64,000 bases of DNA from Eupeodes corollae (Eukaryota; Arthropoda; Insecta; Diptera; Syrphidae), in the NCBI RefSeq assembly GCF_945859685.1, contig NC_079147.1:305162485-305226484 (forward strand), written 5' to 3'. Positions within the stretch are counted from its first letter, which is position 1. Every line of letters begins with the position of its first letter. Below are positions 36,301 through 43,059 of the stretch, piece after piece. Below the pieces are notes generated by a model. That model saw nothing but the letters and a program-made list of their open reading frames with translations. It did no database searches and was not told where the DNA came from. Made by a program: the position numbers and the translations under genes.

Positions 36301-39300
36301 ACTGTACTTGTTAACGTCTGTTAACCAATACATCTTAACAAAACGTTTAATACAAAACCGAATGATAATGACGGTTACTACATGTATGTATGTTGTCATT
36401 TCAACAAAAAAAAGCATCAATTGATTTCCGCTAAAAAAAAATATTACTCTACTCTAAATAAAACCTTTTTAGAGAAAATGAAAGTTAATAATAGTTGCAT
36501 TTGAGATGAATTAAGTTTTAGATAAAAAAGTAAAACGTAAGAAAAATGAATGTTGTTATTGGTACAACAACTGTTTTTTTTTTGTTGTCGTTATAACAGG
36601 AATGTTAAGCTTTAAAAAAATTCATACTTTCGGAATATTTAAGTTAGTTAAATTGGAAAGTTGATTATTTTATATTATATTGATTATATATATATTTAGA
36701 ATACATCAATATTTGACAGCAACATTCTGTTAAGGCTATGAAAACATTTAAATTCAATCTTCATTAAAGCTGCGATTAAAAAAATAAAACTATAGTGTAA
36801 CTCGAAATATTTTTAACGATTAAAATGTGGCATAAAAGAAAGATTGTTAGAAGGTCTCAAAATTCGGAACTCAACCCGAAATACAAATAAAATACTATTT
36901 AACACGGAAGATCAAGTTAAATGATCCAGGGTAATTTTTCATACAACGTTGTAGGAAATCTTTATTTCAAGATACTAGATGATGAGCAGTGGATCTTTCA
37001 ACGTGAAAACGACCTGGAGTATACCACCAAATTAGTCTGGAAATGTTTCTGTGGAAAACAAGTAACGATAAGGAACACTCGTCCCCTGTTAGGCGCCAGT
37101 TATAGCTATCATTGGTTTTCATCATTGAAAACAAACATTGGAATTTTCATGATAGGTCGTTTATAGGCGCTAGTTATAGTTATCATTAAAATCGATCCGG
37201 AAAAATTTATGAATCGATATTTGACGGTGTATCATTAAAAGTTTCTGCCATTAAAAAAAAATCCTGATTGAAATCCACCGACAAAATTTGACTAACAGAA
37301 ATCTGTCATTGGAATTGTGTGAAATTGGAACACAAATCAGTGGAACGATTCGTTTCACTTTTGAACATAAGGGCCGGGTTATAGCTATCAGTAAAATTTG
37401 AAACAGGAGAAATCTCAAAAAATGTACGTCAATAGATTTTTGTTTTCTTTCGATCATAACATCGAGCTTCGAGCCTCAGACAATTTGTTTGTTTTGTTTT
37501 TAATGATGTGATCGGAACAGTAACAAATTGGAACACCAACAGTAAAACGAAATGGAATATGTTTTGACTTTTAGCAGTCAGCTGTTTAGAAAAATGAAAT
37601 TTAATCATTAAAAAAAATTAAAATTTATTTTAATGATTTATAAATTAAATAAAACTTAAATTGCATTCTCTCTTTTTGAAAAAAATACTTGAATATAGGA
37701 TTCACCATATCGCATCGATCTTTTGTTAGAAATAAATCTGTAACATGTTCAAAAACTAAAAACAAACAAATGCATTTAAAGTTTTATTTAATTTATAAAT
37801 CCATTTTAATTTTTTTAATGATGAAATTTCATTTTACTGAACAGCTGACTGCCAAAAGTCAAAAGAAATTCCATTTCGTTTTATTGTTCGTGTTTCAATT
37901 TTTTGCTGTTCCGATCACATCATTAAAAATTTTACTGATGAAAGCAACAGCAAAAAAATTGTCTGAGGCGCGAAGCTCGATGTTATGATCGAAATTAAAC
38001 AACATTTTCCTAGCAAAACAAATTAAAAAAATAACAAAAATGACTTCAAAAAAAGAGTTTGAAACCAAATTAATACTTGAAGTGAAAAACCATTTGTGTC
38101 TTTATGCCAAAGACGACCAAAAGTATTCAGACAAAATGGCACGAATAAATGCTTGGGGGGATATATCCCTTGTCTTGGGAAGGCCTGGTAAGTTTATAGT
38201 TATGGAATGATTAAACCTGAATTGTTGACAATAAAATTTGTTATTTTCTGTCGAAGAGTGCCAAAGTAAATGGACCACGCTCCGAAACTCTTTTCGGTCT
38301 TATTTTCGTGCCGAAAATAGTGTGCCGAGTGGCTCTGGATTTATGTTAAGTTAAAAGTAGCTCTAAGTTGCTGTGAAATCGAAATTAGATTAAGTTTTAA
38401 GGAAGAATATTTTCATATTTATTTATTAAATAAAATTTTGAATAAAAAACTTAAATAATTTTGCTTTAAATTCTCTCCCACTGGTAATCACTGGTGTACT
38501 TGAAAGCGTCGTATTTTTTGAGAAGATCTTTTATTTATTATACACAAAATAAATTTTGTTTATTTTTTGCACGACCCATGATAAGATCAACTTAATTTCA
38601 CAGAAGCACAAACGATAACAAACAAATGAATAACAAAACGAACTCTTCAAATAGAAACTTCAAAGTGACATTTAATTTAATGACGTAAATTTACTGATTG
38701 CTATGATCGCTCATCAGTAAAACATTTCAAATTCCTCCTGTTTCAAATTTTACTGATGCATTTTACTGATAGCTATAACTGGCCCCATAGCTATAACCGG
38801 ACCCTAAAAGTACCAGCTGTTCAGGAATTTCCGTCCGGAAAATAGAAAAATACATTTTCAGAGAAAAACAAATGCGCAATTACACTTTTTTCTTCCACAA
38901 AATCTTTGGGTGATTTTCGATTGATCAGTATATAATTTTCATTTCTAACTTTAACATAAAATAACGATTCAAAAAAATATTCCCGGATCGGTTTCAATGA
39001 TAGCTGGCCCCTTAAGAGTGCTATGCAAATCCGCTGTTCAGTTGTTATAGAAATAATGGATATGCTACCAAATGTTGCTTTGCACCGCAAATATAACATA
39101 TTGAAAAATAAATACACAGTATTTATAAAAATAATTTTCATTTTGTAAGATAAAATTTAAGATAGAGTAGCATATTGCTTAAAGCTAAACTCTATTTTTT
39201 GACCGTATACATATGTACCTCAAACAAAATTACTGATTAAATTGAGACTCCGAATCAACCTTCTAACACAAAAATACGAACATTTTGTGTACATTCTTAT

Positions 39301-42300
39301 ATTTTTGGCCTAACAATGACTACACAATAATATTTCGTATTAAGTCGTTTTTCGACATATTCTTGAAGACTATTAATATAATTTTCCCTGGGTTTCAACC
39401 AATTCCACACTTTTTGTCTTTCCGCGAGAGACCTCTAAAACATGATTTTCGAGGGAAAGTGACATAAGTTAAATGTTTTTTTTTAAATATCTGAAGTGAC
39501 GGAGTGATTTTGGATTCGGATTTGAATTAAGACTATCAAAAGTAATTTAAAAATGCAATTTGATTCCAAGGATAAAAATCTGTGTAATCTTCATATTTTT
39601 TTTTAAGGTATTGATTCTTATAACAATAATTTTTGTTTACAGGGAATTAAAGCATTTTTTATAAGCTGTGGCACTTGGCTTCTGATTGGATGATATATTG
39701 TTTGAAGGTGACAAATTGTTTGAAAGTCTATAGCCACAAACAAATTCGTGGCTGAATTTAAGCGTTCGGATTTGTAAATGCTATTCATAGGATTAAGATT
39801 TAACTCCAAACGTGGATTTAAGTAAGCTAGTCAATGCTTAAGGAAAATATAGTAATTCTCAAAAACAACAAACTTATCAGCAACATGTAAGAAAAACAAC
39901 TTAAATACTTCATTTTACCAAGGAAGGAAATATAAAGAGCCTCCGTATCTTAAGTATCGTTATGGACATTTAATCAGTGTTTTATTGAATGAGGAAAATA
40001 TTAATATTATTACGGTGGTGACCAACATTTAATCCCCCTGTCCATTAGAAGTTTTTCAGTTTTATGGCAAAATTTTTATAAATAATGTGAACTAATGGGT
40101 GACAGTTGTATTCCTTTTTTTTAAATGACTGGGTTTTATTTGTTAAAGTTAAAACTCTTTTTTACCATTGGAAATCTTCAAAACACATTTTAATTTATTT
40201 GTTAAAACTCTTGAATTAATACAAGATTTTTTACAAATCAATTAAAAACTTAACCTCAAATCAAAGGTTGGAAATAGTTGACTTAGTTAGAGGTAATTTT
40301 TAATATCATGAAACTGATATCAAAAGTATCAACATTTTTATATAATTTAGCATTTGCTTTTTAGGTTTAGAAAATGTACTTATTGTTACTAGTTCTTAAA
40401 AAAGCTTCCAATGTAAAAGAGAATATCAGAAAGGATTGCGCTTGCAAAAGTTAATTTAAGTCAGAACATCTTAACTACAATAACTTGCTACTACAGCTCT
40501 TGCACCACTTGAAAGAACTTGAAGAAAATCATTTAAAGTAAAAGTAATAAAAAGCATGAAGCATTGTTACTTGTAAATTTTATATTTTTTATTGGATGTA
40601 AAGTCTTTTTGTTAACAATTTCAATTCACCAAAACAAATAAAATTCTATGCACAATATTTATTCTTTTTTTTTCTAAGAAAAAAATATGATATGTTTTAT
40701 GAAAATTTACAATAATTTGGCCGGTAAAAAAATTTTAATTATTTTTTAACACATCATCTCAACGTGTTTCGAATATAATACTTTTATTATTTTTGTTTTT
40801 CTTTCTTTTTTTTCTCATCTCCTCAAGGCACGATTACTGTAGTAGCAGTTTAGTGTAGCTGTAGAAGGAATACTTTAAAATTCCTGTTTTATTTCCATAA
40901 TACTGGAAGAAGAAAAAGAGATAGAGGTGTACACAAAAACCGTTTTTTTTTTGTTCTTTTTTAAAAAATAGTTTTGAAATAATTTGAAACTTTCCTACAC
41001 AGAAACTAAAGCAAAACTGAGAATAGTGTGAGGAGCCAAGGATACATATAAAAAGGAGTTTGTTGTTTTTTTTTTTTGTTGAACTGATCTGGCGAAAAAT
41101 GAAAATTATGATTTATGCGATTTTTTGGACACAAGAAGGACAAATGAGAGTAATAAATGAACATTCTGCACGAGAAACAAACATTTTACAAGGAAACTAT
41201 TTGAAAGTACTCACCATAATCGTCCTCGTTAAGCAGTGGATCGAAAGCTTCCAGCACACTCACTCGTGATCTGGAATAGAAGAGGAAAAAAAAAAACTTA
41301 ATAATTCATATATTTTTTTCTACAAATCAAGAAAACTTACGGATCATCTTGGGTAAGATCAATTAAATCATCGCCGAGATTTCTCCGGACCTTGCGATTG
41401 ATTCCATTGCTCGAATTGCTCCTCATCGAAGGCGAACTTCCAAGCGTCGAAACCCCAGACAACGACTGTGACTTTGTCATTTGGAGCATGGGGTTGGTCA
41501 GATTCTGCAAAACCATAGCGCTATTTGGATTTGATACACTTTGAATGGGAACCTCCGCTATTGGAGGCTGAGGCTGATGCTGGTGTTGGGAGTTCGAGGG
41601 GAACTGAACCGGAGGATATGACTGTTGGGTTGTGATAGTTGCAGGCCTCTGCATTCCATAGCCATAGCTGTTAGCTGGTGCTATTCCGTAGCCATAACCT
41701 GCTGCCGTTATCGCTGGCCGTTGGTACACCGGAGTGTACTGCCCCACTGGCCTCATATAGCCAATCGCGTGGGGATGCATCACCTGCTGCGTTGGCATAC
41801 TGTACAACTTTGAGAGCTCTTCGTTTGTCAGAGGCGTCTTTTGTGCTGGTTGCTGTGGAGTGAAGGGAACCAGTTGCATACCCGTTTGGTTAAGCTGTTG
41901 ATTTAAAAATGCCGGCGAAGATCCGAAGTTGGGATGTGTGTTGATGGCCGGAACTGGTGGTGGTGCCGTACTCAACTTTTGTATATCCTCTAGCAGCTTA
42001 TCAAAAGTTGTATTCTCTGGTTTTTTTAACGACGTCGGACTGACAAACGATATTAAATCCGATTCAGCAACTTTCGTTGGAGTTTCCTCCGGTAGACGAA
42101 TTTCACTGTGTCTGCGTGACGGCACTGCCGGTGGAGGAGCTATTGACGAACTATTTGGGACATTAAACGAACCCGGCCGCAATCGCGACTGTACACTAGA
42201 AGAATAATCTTTTTCATTTGGTTTCTTATGATAGCCGGCATTTGGTGGCGAGCCACGGCTAGACATGTATGAATATTGGGATTTTGAACGTCGGAAATCA

Positions 42301-42392
42301 TCGAGGGCTTGGGATTCTATACTTAGAGCGGTCGCTTTGGCTAGATCTTCTTGGAATTGTTTTTCGTAATCGATTTCGGCTTGGTTTGCCAT
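17891..42392 (-). CDS. Pi3K68D: Class II phosphoinositide 3-kinase, complete, 15 coding exons
   Basis: Lipid kinase of the C2-containing class II PI3K family, which makes PI3P and PI(3,4)P2 on endosomal and plasma membranes. Coding exons (minus): 42392-41341, 41270-41215, 32866-32726, 32623-32174, 32119-31787, 31733-31341, 31275-30071, 30016-29771, 29707-29422, 29361-28818, 28753-28553, 22573-22377, 22305-22217, 18307-18158, 18070-17891. All introns are GT-AG, every junction keeps phase, total 5,523 nt = 1,840 residues. Order: proline-rich N-terminus, Ras-binding region, C2, helical PIK, kinase, PX, C-terminal C2. The start MANQAEIDYEKQF lies just after a splice acceptor (CAG at 42403-42401), implying an upstream 5' UTR exon. 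The PX plus second C2 domains separate it from class I (Dp110) and class III (Vps34). The symbol is given by similarity to the fly gene. Confidence 0.93.
18480..19050 (-). pseudogene. Jockey-like RT fragment in a Pi3K intron
   Basis: On the minus strand one can follow KDFLEAFDKNSHNIIYFKFK, then a frame break, then STEFFFYASGIPQGSHL. These match the DFxKAFDxVxH and SGxPQGSxLGPLLF boxes of jockey/CR1-type reverse transcriptases. Many stops; the catalytic box downstream is not recognisable. Decayed relic. Confidence 0.65.
19119..19531. mobile_element. Short TIR element (MITE-like)
   Basis: Left end about 19119-19155 contains ATTCACAAAGATAGTGGC followed by TACGTAGTCAA; the right end 19495-19531 is its inverse, TTGACTACGTAGCCACTAGC then TTGGTGAATAAGCC. 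The arms are about 35 bp with few mismatches. The inside has no coding capacity. Confidence 0.65.
19815..21221 (-). mobile_element. Tc1-like transposon with intact TA-flanked TIRs
   Basis: The left end (+) reads CTGTGAGTGTCATTAATATT and the right end, on the minus strand, CAGTGAGTGTCATTAATTTT. Each is directly flanked by TA (19813-19814 and 21222-21223), the expected target duplication. 1,407 bp. It carries a broken transposase on the minus strand and lies in a Pi3K intron. Confidence 0.88.
20130..20844 (-). pseudogene. Broken Tc1-type transposase
   Basis: A likely initiator is at 20844 (MDRKGKNSSLEKRN), followed by a helix-turn-helix-like stretch NKGETYTKIPDILDMEP, an in-frame stop and a 35-bp tandem duplication (20696-20765, repeated GTCTAAAATATCAGGAATTT). 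Further on, ADENKYNLFGTDGSQAK carries the first catalytic Asp in one frame. The ORF from 20573 continues with TVKHGGGHIMVWRCISARGM, FYQHNDPKHKAHIVREWLL (second Asp) and QSPDLKPIENLWDELDR (the third, Glu). All three catalytic positions survive but the frame is broken at least twice and the DNA-binding region is shortened. Confidence 0.85.
22217..22573 (-). CDS. Pi3K68D: Class II PI3K exons 12-13: end of PX, start of C-terminal C2
   Basis: Exon 12 (22573-22377) gives GRSNVKSVAERRLPEIQRFL and SADEIAHSDLVYTFFHPLLR, the last PX helices. Exon 13 (22305-22217) gives IKPIIQRHSSNDGAIKISL and QYRRGALTVM, the first strand of the second C2 domain. Acceptor choice at 22574 (TTTTAG) rather than the nearby CCAAG at 22566 keeps KLHSLPSG in phase. 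Confidence 0.85.
23280..24999 (+). CDS. Single-pass membrane protein with proline-rich acidic tail, nested in a Pi3K intron
   Basis: Four coding exons: 23280-23319, 23393-23586, 23822-23906, 23972-24999; all GT-AG and phase-consistent, 1,347 nt, 448 residues. The N-terminus is short (MAKLGSVPQHSAYGQSD), then a hydrophobic helix at residues about 18-38 (VVVSLCSLGVVICMVLAVLG) and a basic stop, KLRWFKKR, suggesting a signal-anchor with the long C-terminal part in the cytoplasm. The tail has polyproline runs (VIPPPPPPLPP, SPSPPPPSTK), acidic clusters (SSDNDEDDDDVF) and many Ser/Thr, probably an SH3/WW docking scaffold that is largely disordered. I do not recognise the family. It lies on the strand opposite the host gene, inside the intron between Pi3K exons 11 and 12. 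Confidence 0.88.
25046..25051 (+). promoter_or_regulatory. Poly(A) signal of the nested membrane protein gene
   Basis: AATAAA lies 47 bp after the TAG stop at 24999, a usual distance for a short 3' UTR. Confidence 0.55.
25944..27150 (+). mobile_element. mariner-family transposon relic with TIRs
   Basis: Left end CGAGGGCTGCTACTTATA and right end (minus strand) CGAGGGTTGCTACTTATA are near-perfect inverted repeats, each flanked by TA (25942-25943, 27151-27152). 1,207 bp. The + strand carries a mariner transposase with about seven stops or frameshifts: LNSFYSDKAPSYNTAKYWNN (N-terminal HTH), SRWIPHNLTHAQKKGRVDW, then ESKQMVACFFGITGH, IILHHDNASSHTSAQTKEFF (second catalytic Asp) and, later, FSTPEEAVDAFKNYV. 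The first Asp lies in the frame-broken DDESWIYG-like stretch near 26560. Confidence 0.88.
26070..27120 (+). pseudogene. Inactive mariner transposase
   Basis: Codes in pieces from MHPGKKWNKLVNVF near 26070 to the C-terminal SVLLFIENIL near 27105. The longest intact piece (26570-26914) covers the middle of the catalytic core with HHDNASSHTS. Stops interrupt the HTH and the region after the second Asp (SHPPHSPDLAPNDFF-like text is split between frames near 26890-26935). Not functional. Confidence 0.8.
28158..28468 (-). repeat. tRNA-derived SINE, full-length, minus strand
   Basis: Read on the minus strand from 28468 it starts GGTACCCGTGTAGCATGATG, continues GTTAGGGCGTTCGACTG and has GGTCTTGGGTTCAACCC. 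TAGCATGATGG resembles the A box and GGTTCAACCC the B box of RNA polymerase III type 2 promoters, spaced as in a tRNA. About 200 bp of unrelated body follows, then GGACTGTTGCGCCACCCAA and a (TTTA)n/(AAAT)n tail at 28158-28174. Flanking AGAATATG (left) and AGAATTTG (right) may be a diverged target duplication. The end of the body matches the 3' end of the RTE LINE in this window. A second, diverged body copy is at 15905-16105 and a tail at 50373. Confidence 0.82.
28553..28753 (-). CDS. Pi3K68D: Class II PI3K exon 11: first half of PX domain
   Basis: Encodes MQQDGRLKSVMVVRCQKHYD, then YYTYILRVTRHNQPDPTHLF and RSYKEFSEFHQKLCLHYP. The RSYKEF segment is the conserved Arg-Ser/Tyr phosphoinositide-binding part of PX domains. 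The exon splices over a 6-kb intron to 22573; the next frame, SLPSGIHVGRSNVKSVAERR, continues the PX fold. Confidence 0.88.
28818..30016 (-). CDS. Pi3K68D: Class II PI3K exons 8-10: catalytic kinase domain
   Basis: Residues about 1211-1568. The ATP-binding lysine is in LLPAIFK at the end of exon 8 (K1292), followed across an intron by SGDDLQQDMLTIQ. The catalytic loop is ICDRHNDNIML (D1404) and the activation segment HIDFGKFLGD (D1422), then FKRDRTPF, a basic class II-type activation loop. Key residues are all present, so the enzyme is predicted active. The two introns inside (29770-29708, 63 bp; 29421-29362, 60 bp) have lengths divisible by three and no stop, so an ORF finder reads through them; family alignment shows they must be removed. 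Confidence 0.92.
30071..31275 (-). CDS. Pi3K68D: Class II PI3K exon 7: C2 and helical (PIK) domains
   Basis: A single 1,205-nt exon, residues about 809-1210. The C2 part runs from VLKPVIVNISCLHRPPPNW through FESWITFDNIPICTLPRESR and LGWCALQLFDYKREMVCGSY. The helical PIK part runs from FNSLDCNLQQELLDTAEQGY through PYALPKVLHAAHSWDY and SPLQALELLLPRYPD to MARFLLSKCLESPRIAHHMY. Both fit the expected length and order for the family. Confidence 0.9.
31341..32866 (-). CDS. Pi3K68D: Class II PI3K exons 3-6: linker and Ras-binding region
   Basis: Residues about 370-808. Exon 3 has YYAEYDPFDYLYSGGTQYSD. Exon 4 has a second polyproline patch (LISPPPPLPPRN). The stretch VELVIGHAFCALEGQILGTV, continuing to LSQLQCVHDSLKLEKDVHLG, fits the Ras-binding domain of PI3Ks. 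Exon 6 (ETEIDKFEMNAG to RVDFCVKSVDYTT) is the linker before the C2 domain. Introns here are only 50-100 bp. Confidence 0.8.
32930..34974. other. Pi3K large intron, TE-poor part
   Basis: Part of the intron between Pi3K exons 2 and 3. No gene is supported. 33000-33050 and 33590-33680 are richer in G+C (repeated ACGACGAC-type text; GGCGGTTGTGGTGGCGAGAG) and might be alternative first exons or enhancers, but no ORF or splice pair proves it. A weak inverted repeat lies at 34588-34638 (GCGGTAGG ... CCAACCGC). Confidence 0.35.
34975..35065 (+). pseudogene. Tc1-type transposase N-terminal HTH fragment
   Basis: The + strand reads SQDEKSVREIAKIVQRSHSS, matching the first helix-turn-helix of Tc1-like transposases (xSVREIAxxxxRSxSTV). 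A stop follows. Nothing else of the element remains next to it. Confidence 0.6.
35475..35669 (-). pseudogene. MADF-like domain fragment
   Basis: Minus-strand ORF with SLISAVQNPPVLWQDTYKDY, KNKNVTYKTGKKLDK. LIxxVxxxPxLWDxxxxxYKxK is the start of a MADF (Myb/SANT-like) DNA-binding domain, which occurs in host factors and in the accessory protein of PIF/Harbinger elements. The fragment is about half a domain and ends at a stop. The flanks (GTCACGATATGAGCG at 35220, GCGATCGATTG at 35654) look like decayed TIR-element sequence. Origin inferred to be a transposon. Confidence 0.5.
35700..36075 (+). pseudogene. Tc1-like transposase relic with internal deletion
   Basis: 35735-35870 has VGDIVRRYRDEDVSTL and, in another frame, MAHEERLIVRKN (second HTH). 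35860-36075 has RFYQDNEAKNKAHIVLERLF and NPAQSPYLNSKEKFWNELDR. The order is that of a Tc1 transposase but the first catalytic Asp region is deleted and the PIENLW motif has decayed to SKEKFW. Most similar in this window to the copy at 19815-21221. Confidence 0.75.
36921..37085 (+). pseudogene. Tc1-like transposase fragment
   Basis: The + frame from 36921 has FKILDDEQWIFQRENDLEYT and TKLVWKCF, resembling the WxFQxDNDPKHTSKxVxxWF stretch around the second catalytic Asp of Tc1 transposases, with mutated residues. It is cut off at about 37088 by the TIR-type sequence that follows. Confidence 0.5.
37449..37994. repeat. Long inverted repeat (hairpin), arms about 220 bp
   Basis: Arm 1 (37449-37666) and arm 2 (37769-37994) are reverse complements with moderate divergence: TTCGATCATAACATCGAGCT versus the reverse of AGCTCGATGTTATGATCGAA at the outer ends, and AAAACTTAAATTGCAT versus ATGCATTTAAAGTTTT at the inner ends. 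The loop is about 100 bp. Confidence 0.85.
38041..38351 (+). CDS. MADF-domain protein, two exons, within a TIR element
   Basis: Exon 1 starts at 38041 with MTSKKEFETKLILEVKNHLC, LYAKDDQKYSDKMARINAWG and DISLVLGRP, then a donor G|GTAAGT near 38190. Exon 2 begins after an acceptor near 38257 and gives ECQSKWTTLRNSFRSYFRAE, NSVPSGSG and a TAA at about 38349. Together they form one nearly complete MADF domain (F..LI..VK...LY, Y.D...R..AW..I, C..KW..LR..F). Total about 80 residues, shorter than the usual Harbinger accessory (Myb-like) protein, and no BESS motif follows. A role in binding the element's ends is inferred from that family. No stop or frameshift spoils the domain. Confidence 0.65.
39012..41214 (-). 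other. Pi3K intron 2, distal part; no gene seen
   Basis: AT-rich intronic DNA. Short frames (39285-39467, 39618-39809, 41060-41269) show no domain. The last 60 bp contain the exon-2 donor (GTGAGT at 41214). A patch with TATAGCCACAAACAAATTCG near 39730 might be TE debris, not classifiable. Confidence 0.4.
41215..42392 (-). CDS. Pi3K68D: Class II PI3K exons 1-2: proline-rich N-terminus
   Basis: Residues 1-369. The opening MANQAEIDYEKQFQEDLAKA is followed by a long low-complexity region rich in Pro, Ser, Gln and Tyr, with proline runs (IAPPPAVPSR, STAPPPVPA) that could bind SH3 domains, and a Tyr/Gly/Pro stretch near YGYGIAPANSYGYG. Class II kinases use this region to bind clathrin and adaptors; I see no single diagnostic clathrin box. 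Exon 2 is only 56 nt and encodes SRVSVLEAFDPLLNEDDY. An 8.3-kb intron follows, full of transposons. Confidence 0.85.
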
Positions 42393-42400
42393 TGTTGTGG

Positions 42401-43055
42401 CTGAAATAAAAGAAAATACAAAGTTTCTGATTAGTATTGCAATTTTTGAAATGTTTACTTTGGAGAGATCAAAACAATATGATTGGTAATTTAATGTCAA
42501 GGTCCATTTATCGGATGAATTATTTGTTTTTTTCTTTTGTTTAATTGTTATCAGAAAACAGTTTATCTTGAGTTTAAAAAAAAAAGAATAAGATAAGAGG
42601 AAATATTAGGGTTACCAGATGAAGTTGGTTTATGATTTGTTTACAAATGCACTTTATTCTTATACCCAATGAATAAAGTAGATTTTCCCTTTAATAGTAA
42701 TTTTCGTATAGTTCTTAAGGAAACGCATACATATTCTTGGAGATCGTGCTTATTTTATTCACTTTATCTTAAATTAAGATCTTGTTAGTGTTTTTAAGTA
42801 AAAATAGAATAAATTAACTTTTTATTAAGAAAGTACAAAGTAGCACTCTTGGCGTGACATGTTGTTTTTAATTCCAGCCTGTGCCATCTAAAAATGTATT
42901 TATTGATACTGCCTCCTGCTAGGAATTGAAAAAACATTCAACATCCTTATAACAAATTTACAAAGTTTCAATTTGTCAATGTCTTAATGTGTCATGTATA
43001 TACGCACGCCGGGTAAAAATTCTCAATCAAATTTGGGACGGGTTTGCATGCCTGC
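42401..43055 (-). other. Intron upstream of the Pi3K start codon
   Basis: The acceptor TTTATTTCAG at 42410-42401 just before the ATG indicates an upstream non-coding exon. A candidate donor, CCAAGGTAAGAAG on the minus strand, lies at about 45726, which would make a 3.3-kb first intron holding the RTE relic at 43 kb. Unproven. Confidence 0.4.
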
Positions 43056-43059
43056 GGAG

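Larger units (their letters stand above)
37371..38804 (+). mobile_element. Harbinger-like TIR element carrying a MADF gene
   Basis: 1,434 bp. Left end GGGCCGGGTTATAGCTATCA, right end (minus) GGGTCCGGTTATAGCTAT. Both are flanked by TAA (37368-37370 and 38805-38807), the 3-bp TWA-type duplication of PIF/Harbinger. The right TIR has an extra internal repeat (GGGGCCAGTTATAGCTATCA at 38784-38765). Next to the left end is a 220-bp-arm hairpin; next to the right part is a two-exon MADF reading frame. No transposase is present. Confidence 0.72.
37164..39011. mobile_element. Outer Harbinger-like TIR element
   Basis: The left end contains GCTAGTTATAGTTATCATTA then AATCGATCCGG; the right end on the minus strand from 39011 reads GGGGCCAGCTATCATTGAAA then CCGATCCGGGAATA. 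The inverted similarity continues (CTGATTGAAATCCACCGAC versus CTGATCAATCGAAAATCACC). TTA follows the right end and a TTA precedes the left. A second left-type end lies 75 bp further out at 37091. It encloses the better-preserved element at 37371-38804. Confidence 0.6.

Noticed and set aside
39618..39809. 63-codon minus ORF in the Pi3K intron
   Set aside because: No recognisable motif and no paired splice sites; most likely chance.
41625..42207. + strand ORFs opposite Pi3K exon 1
   Set aside because: Antisense shadows of a low-complexity proline-rich coding region.
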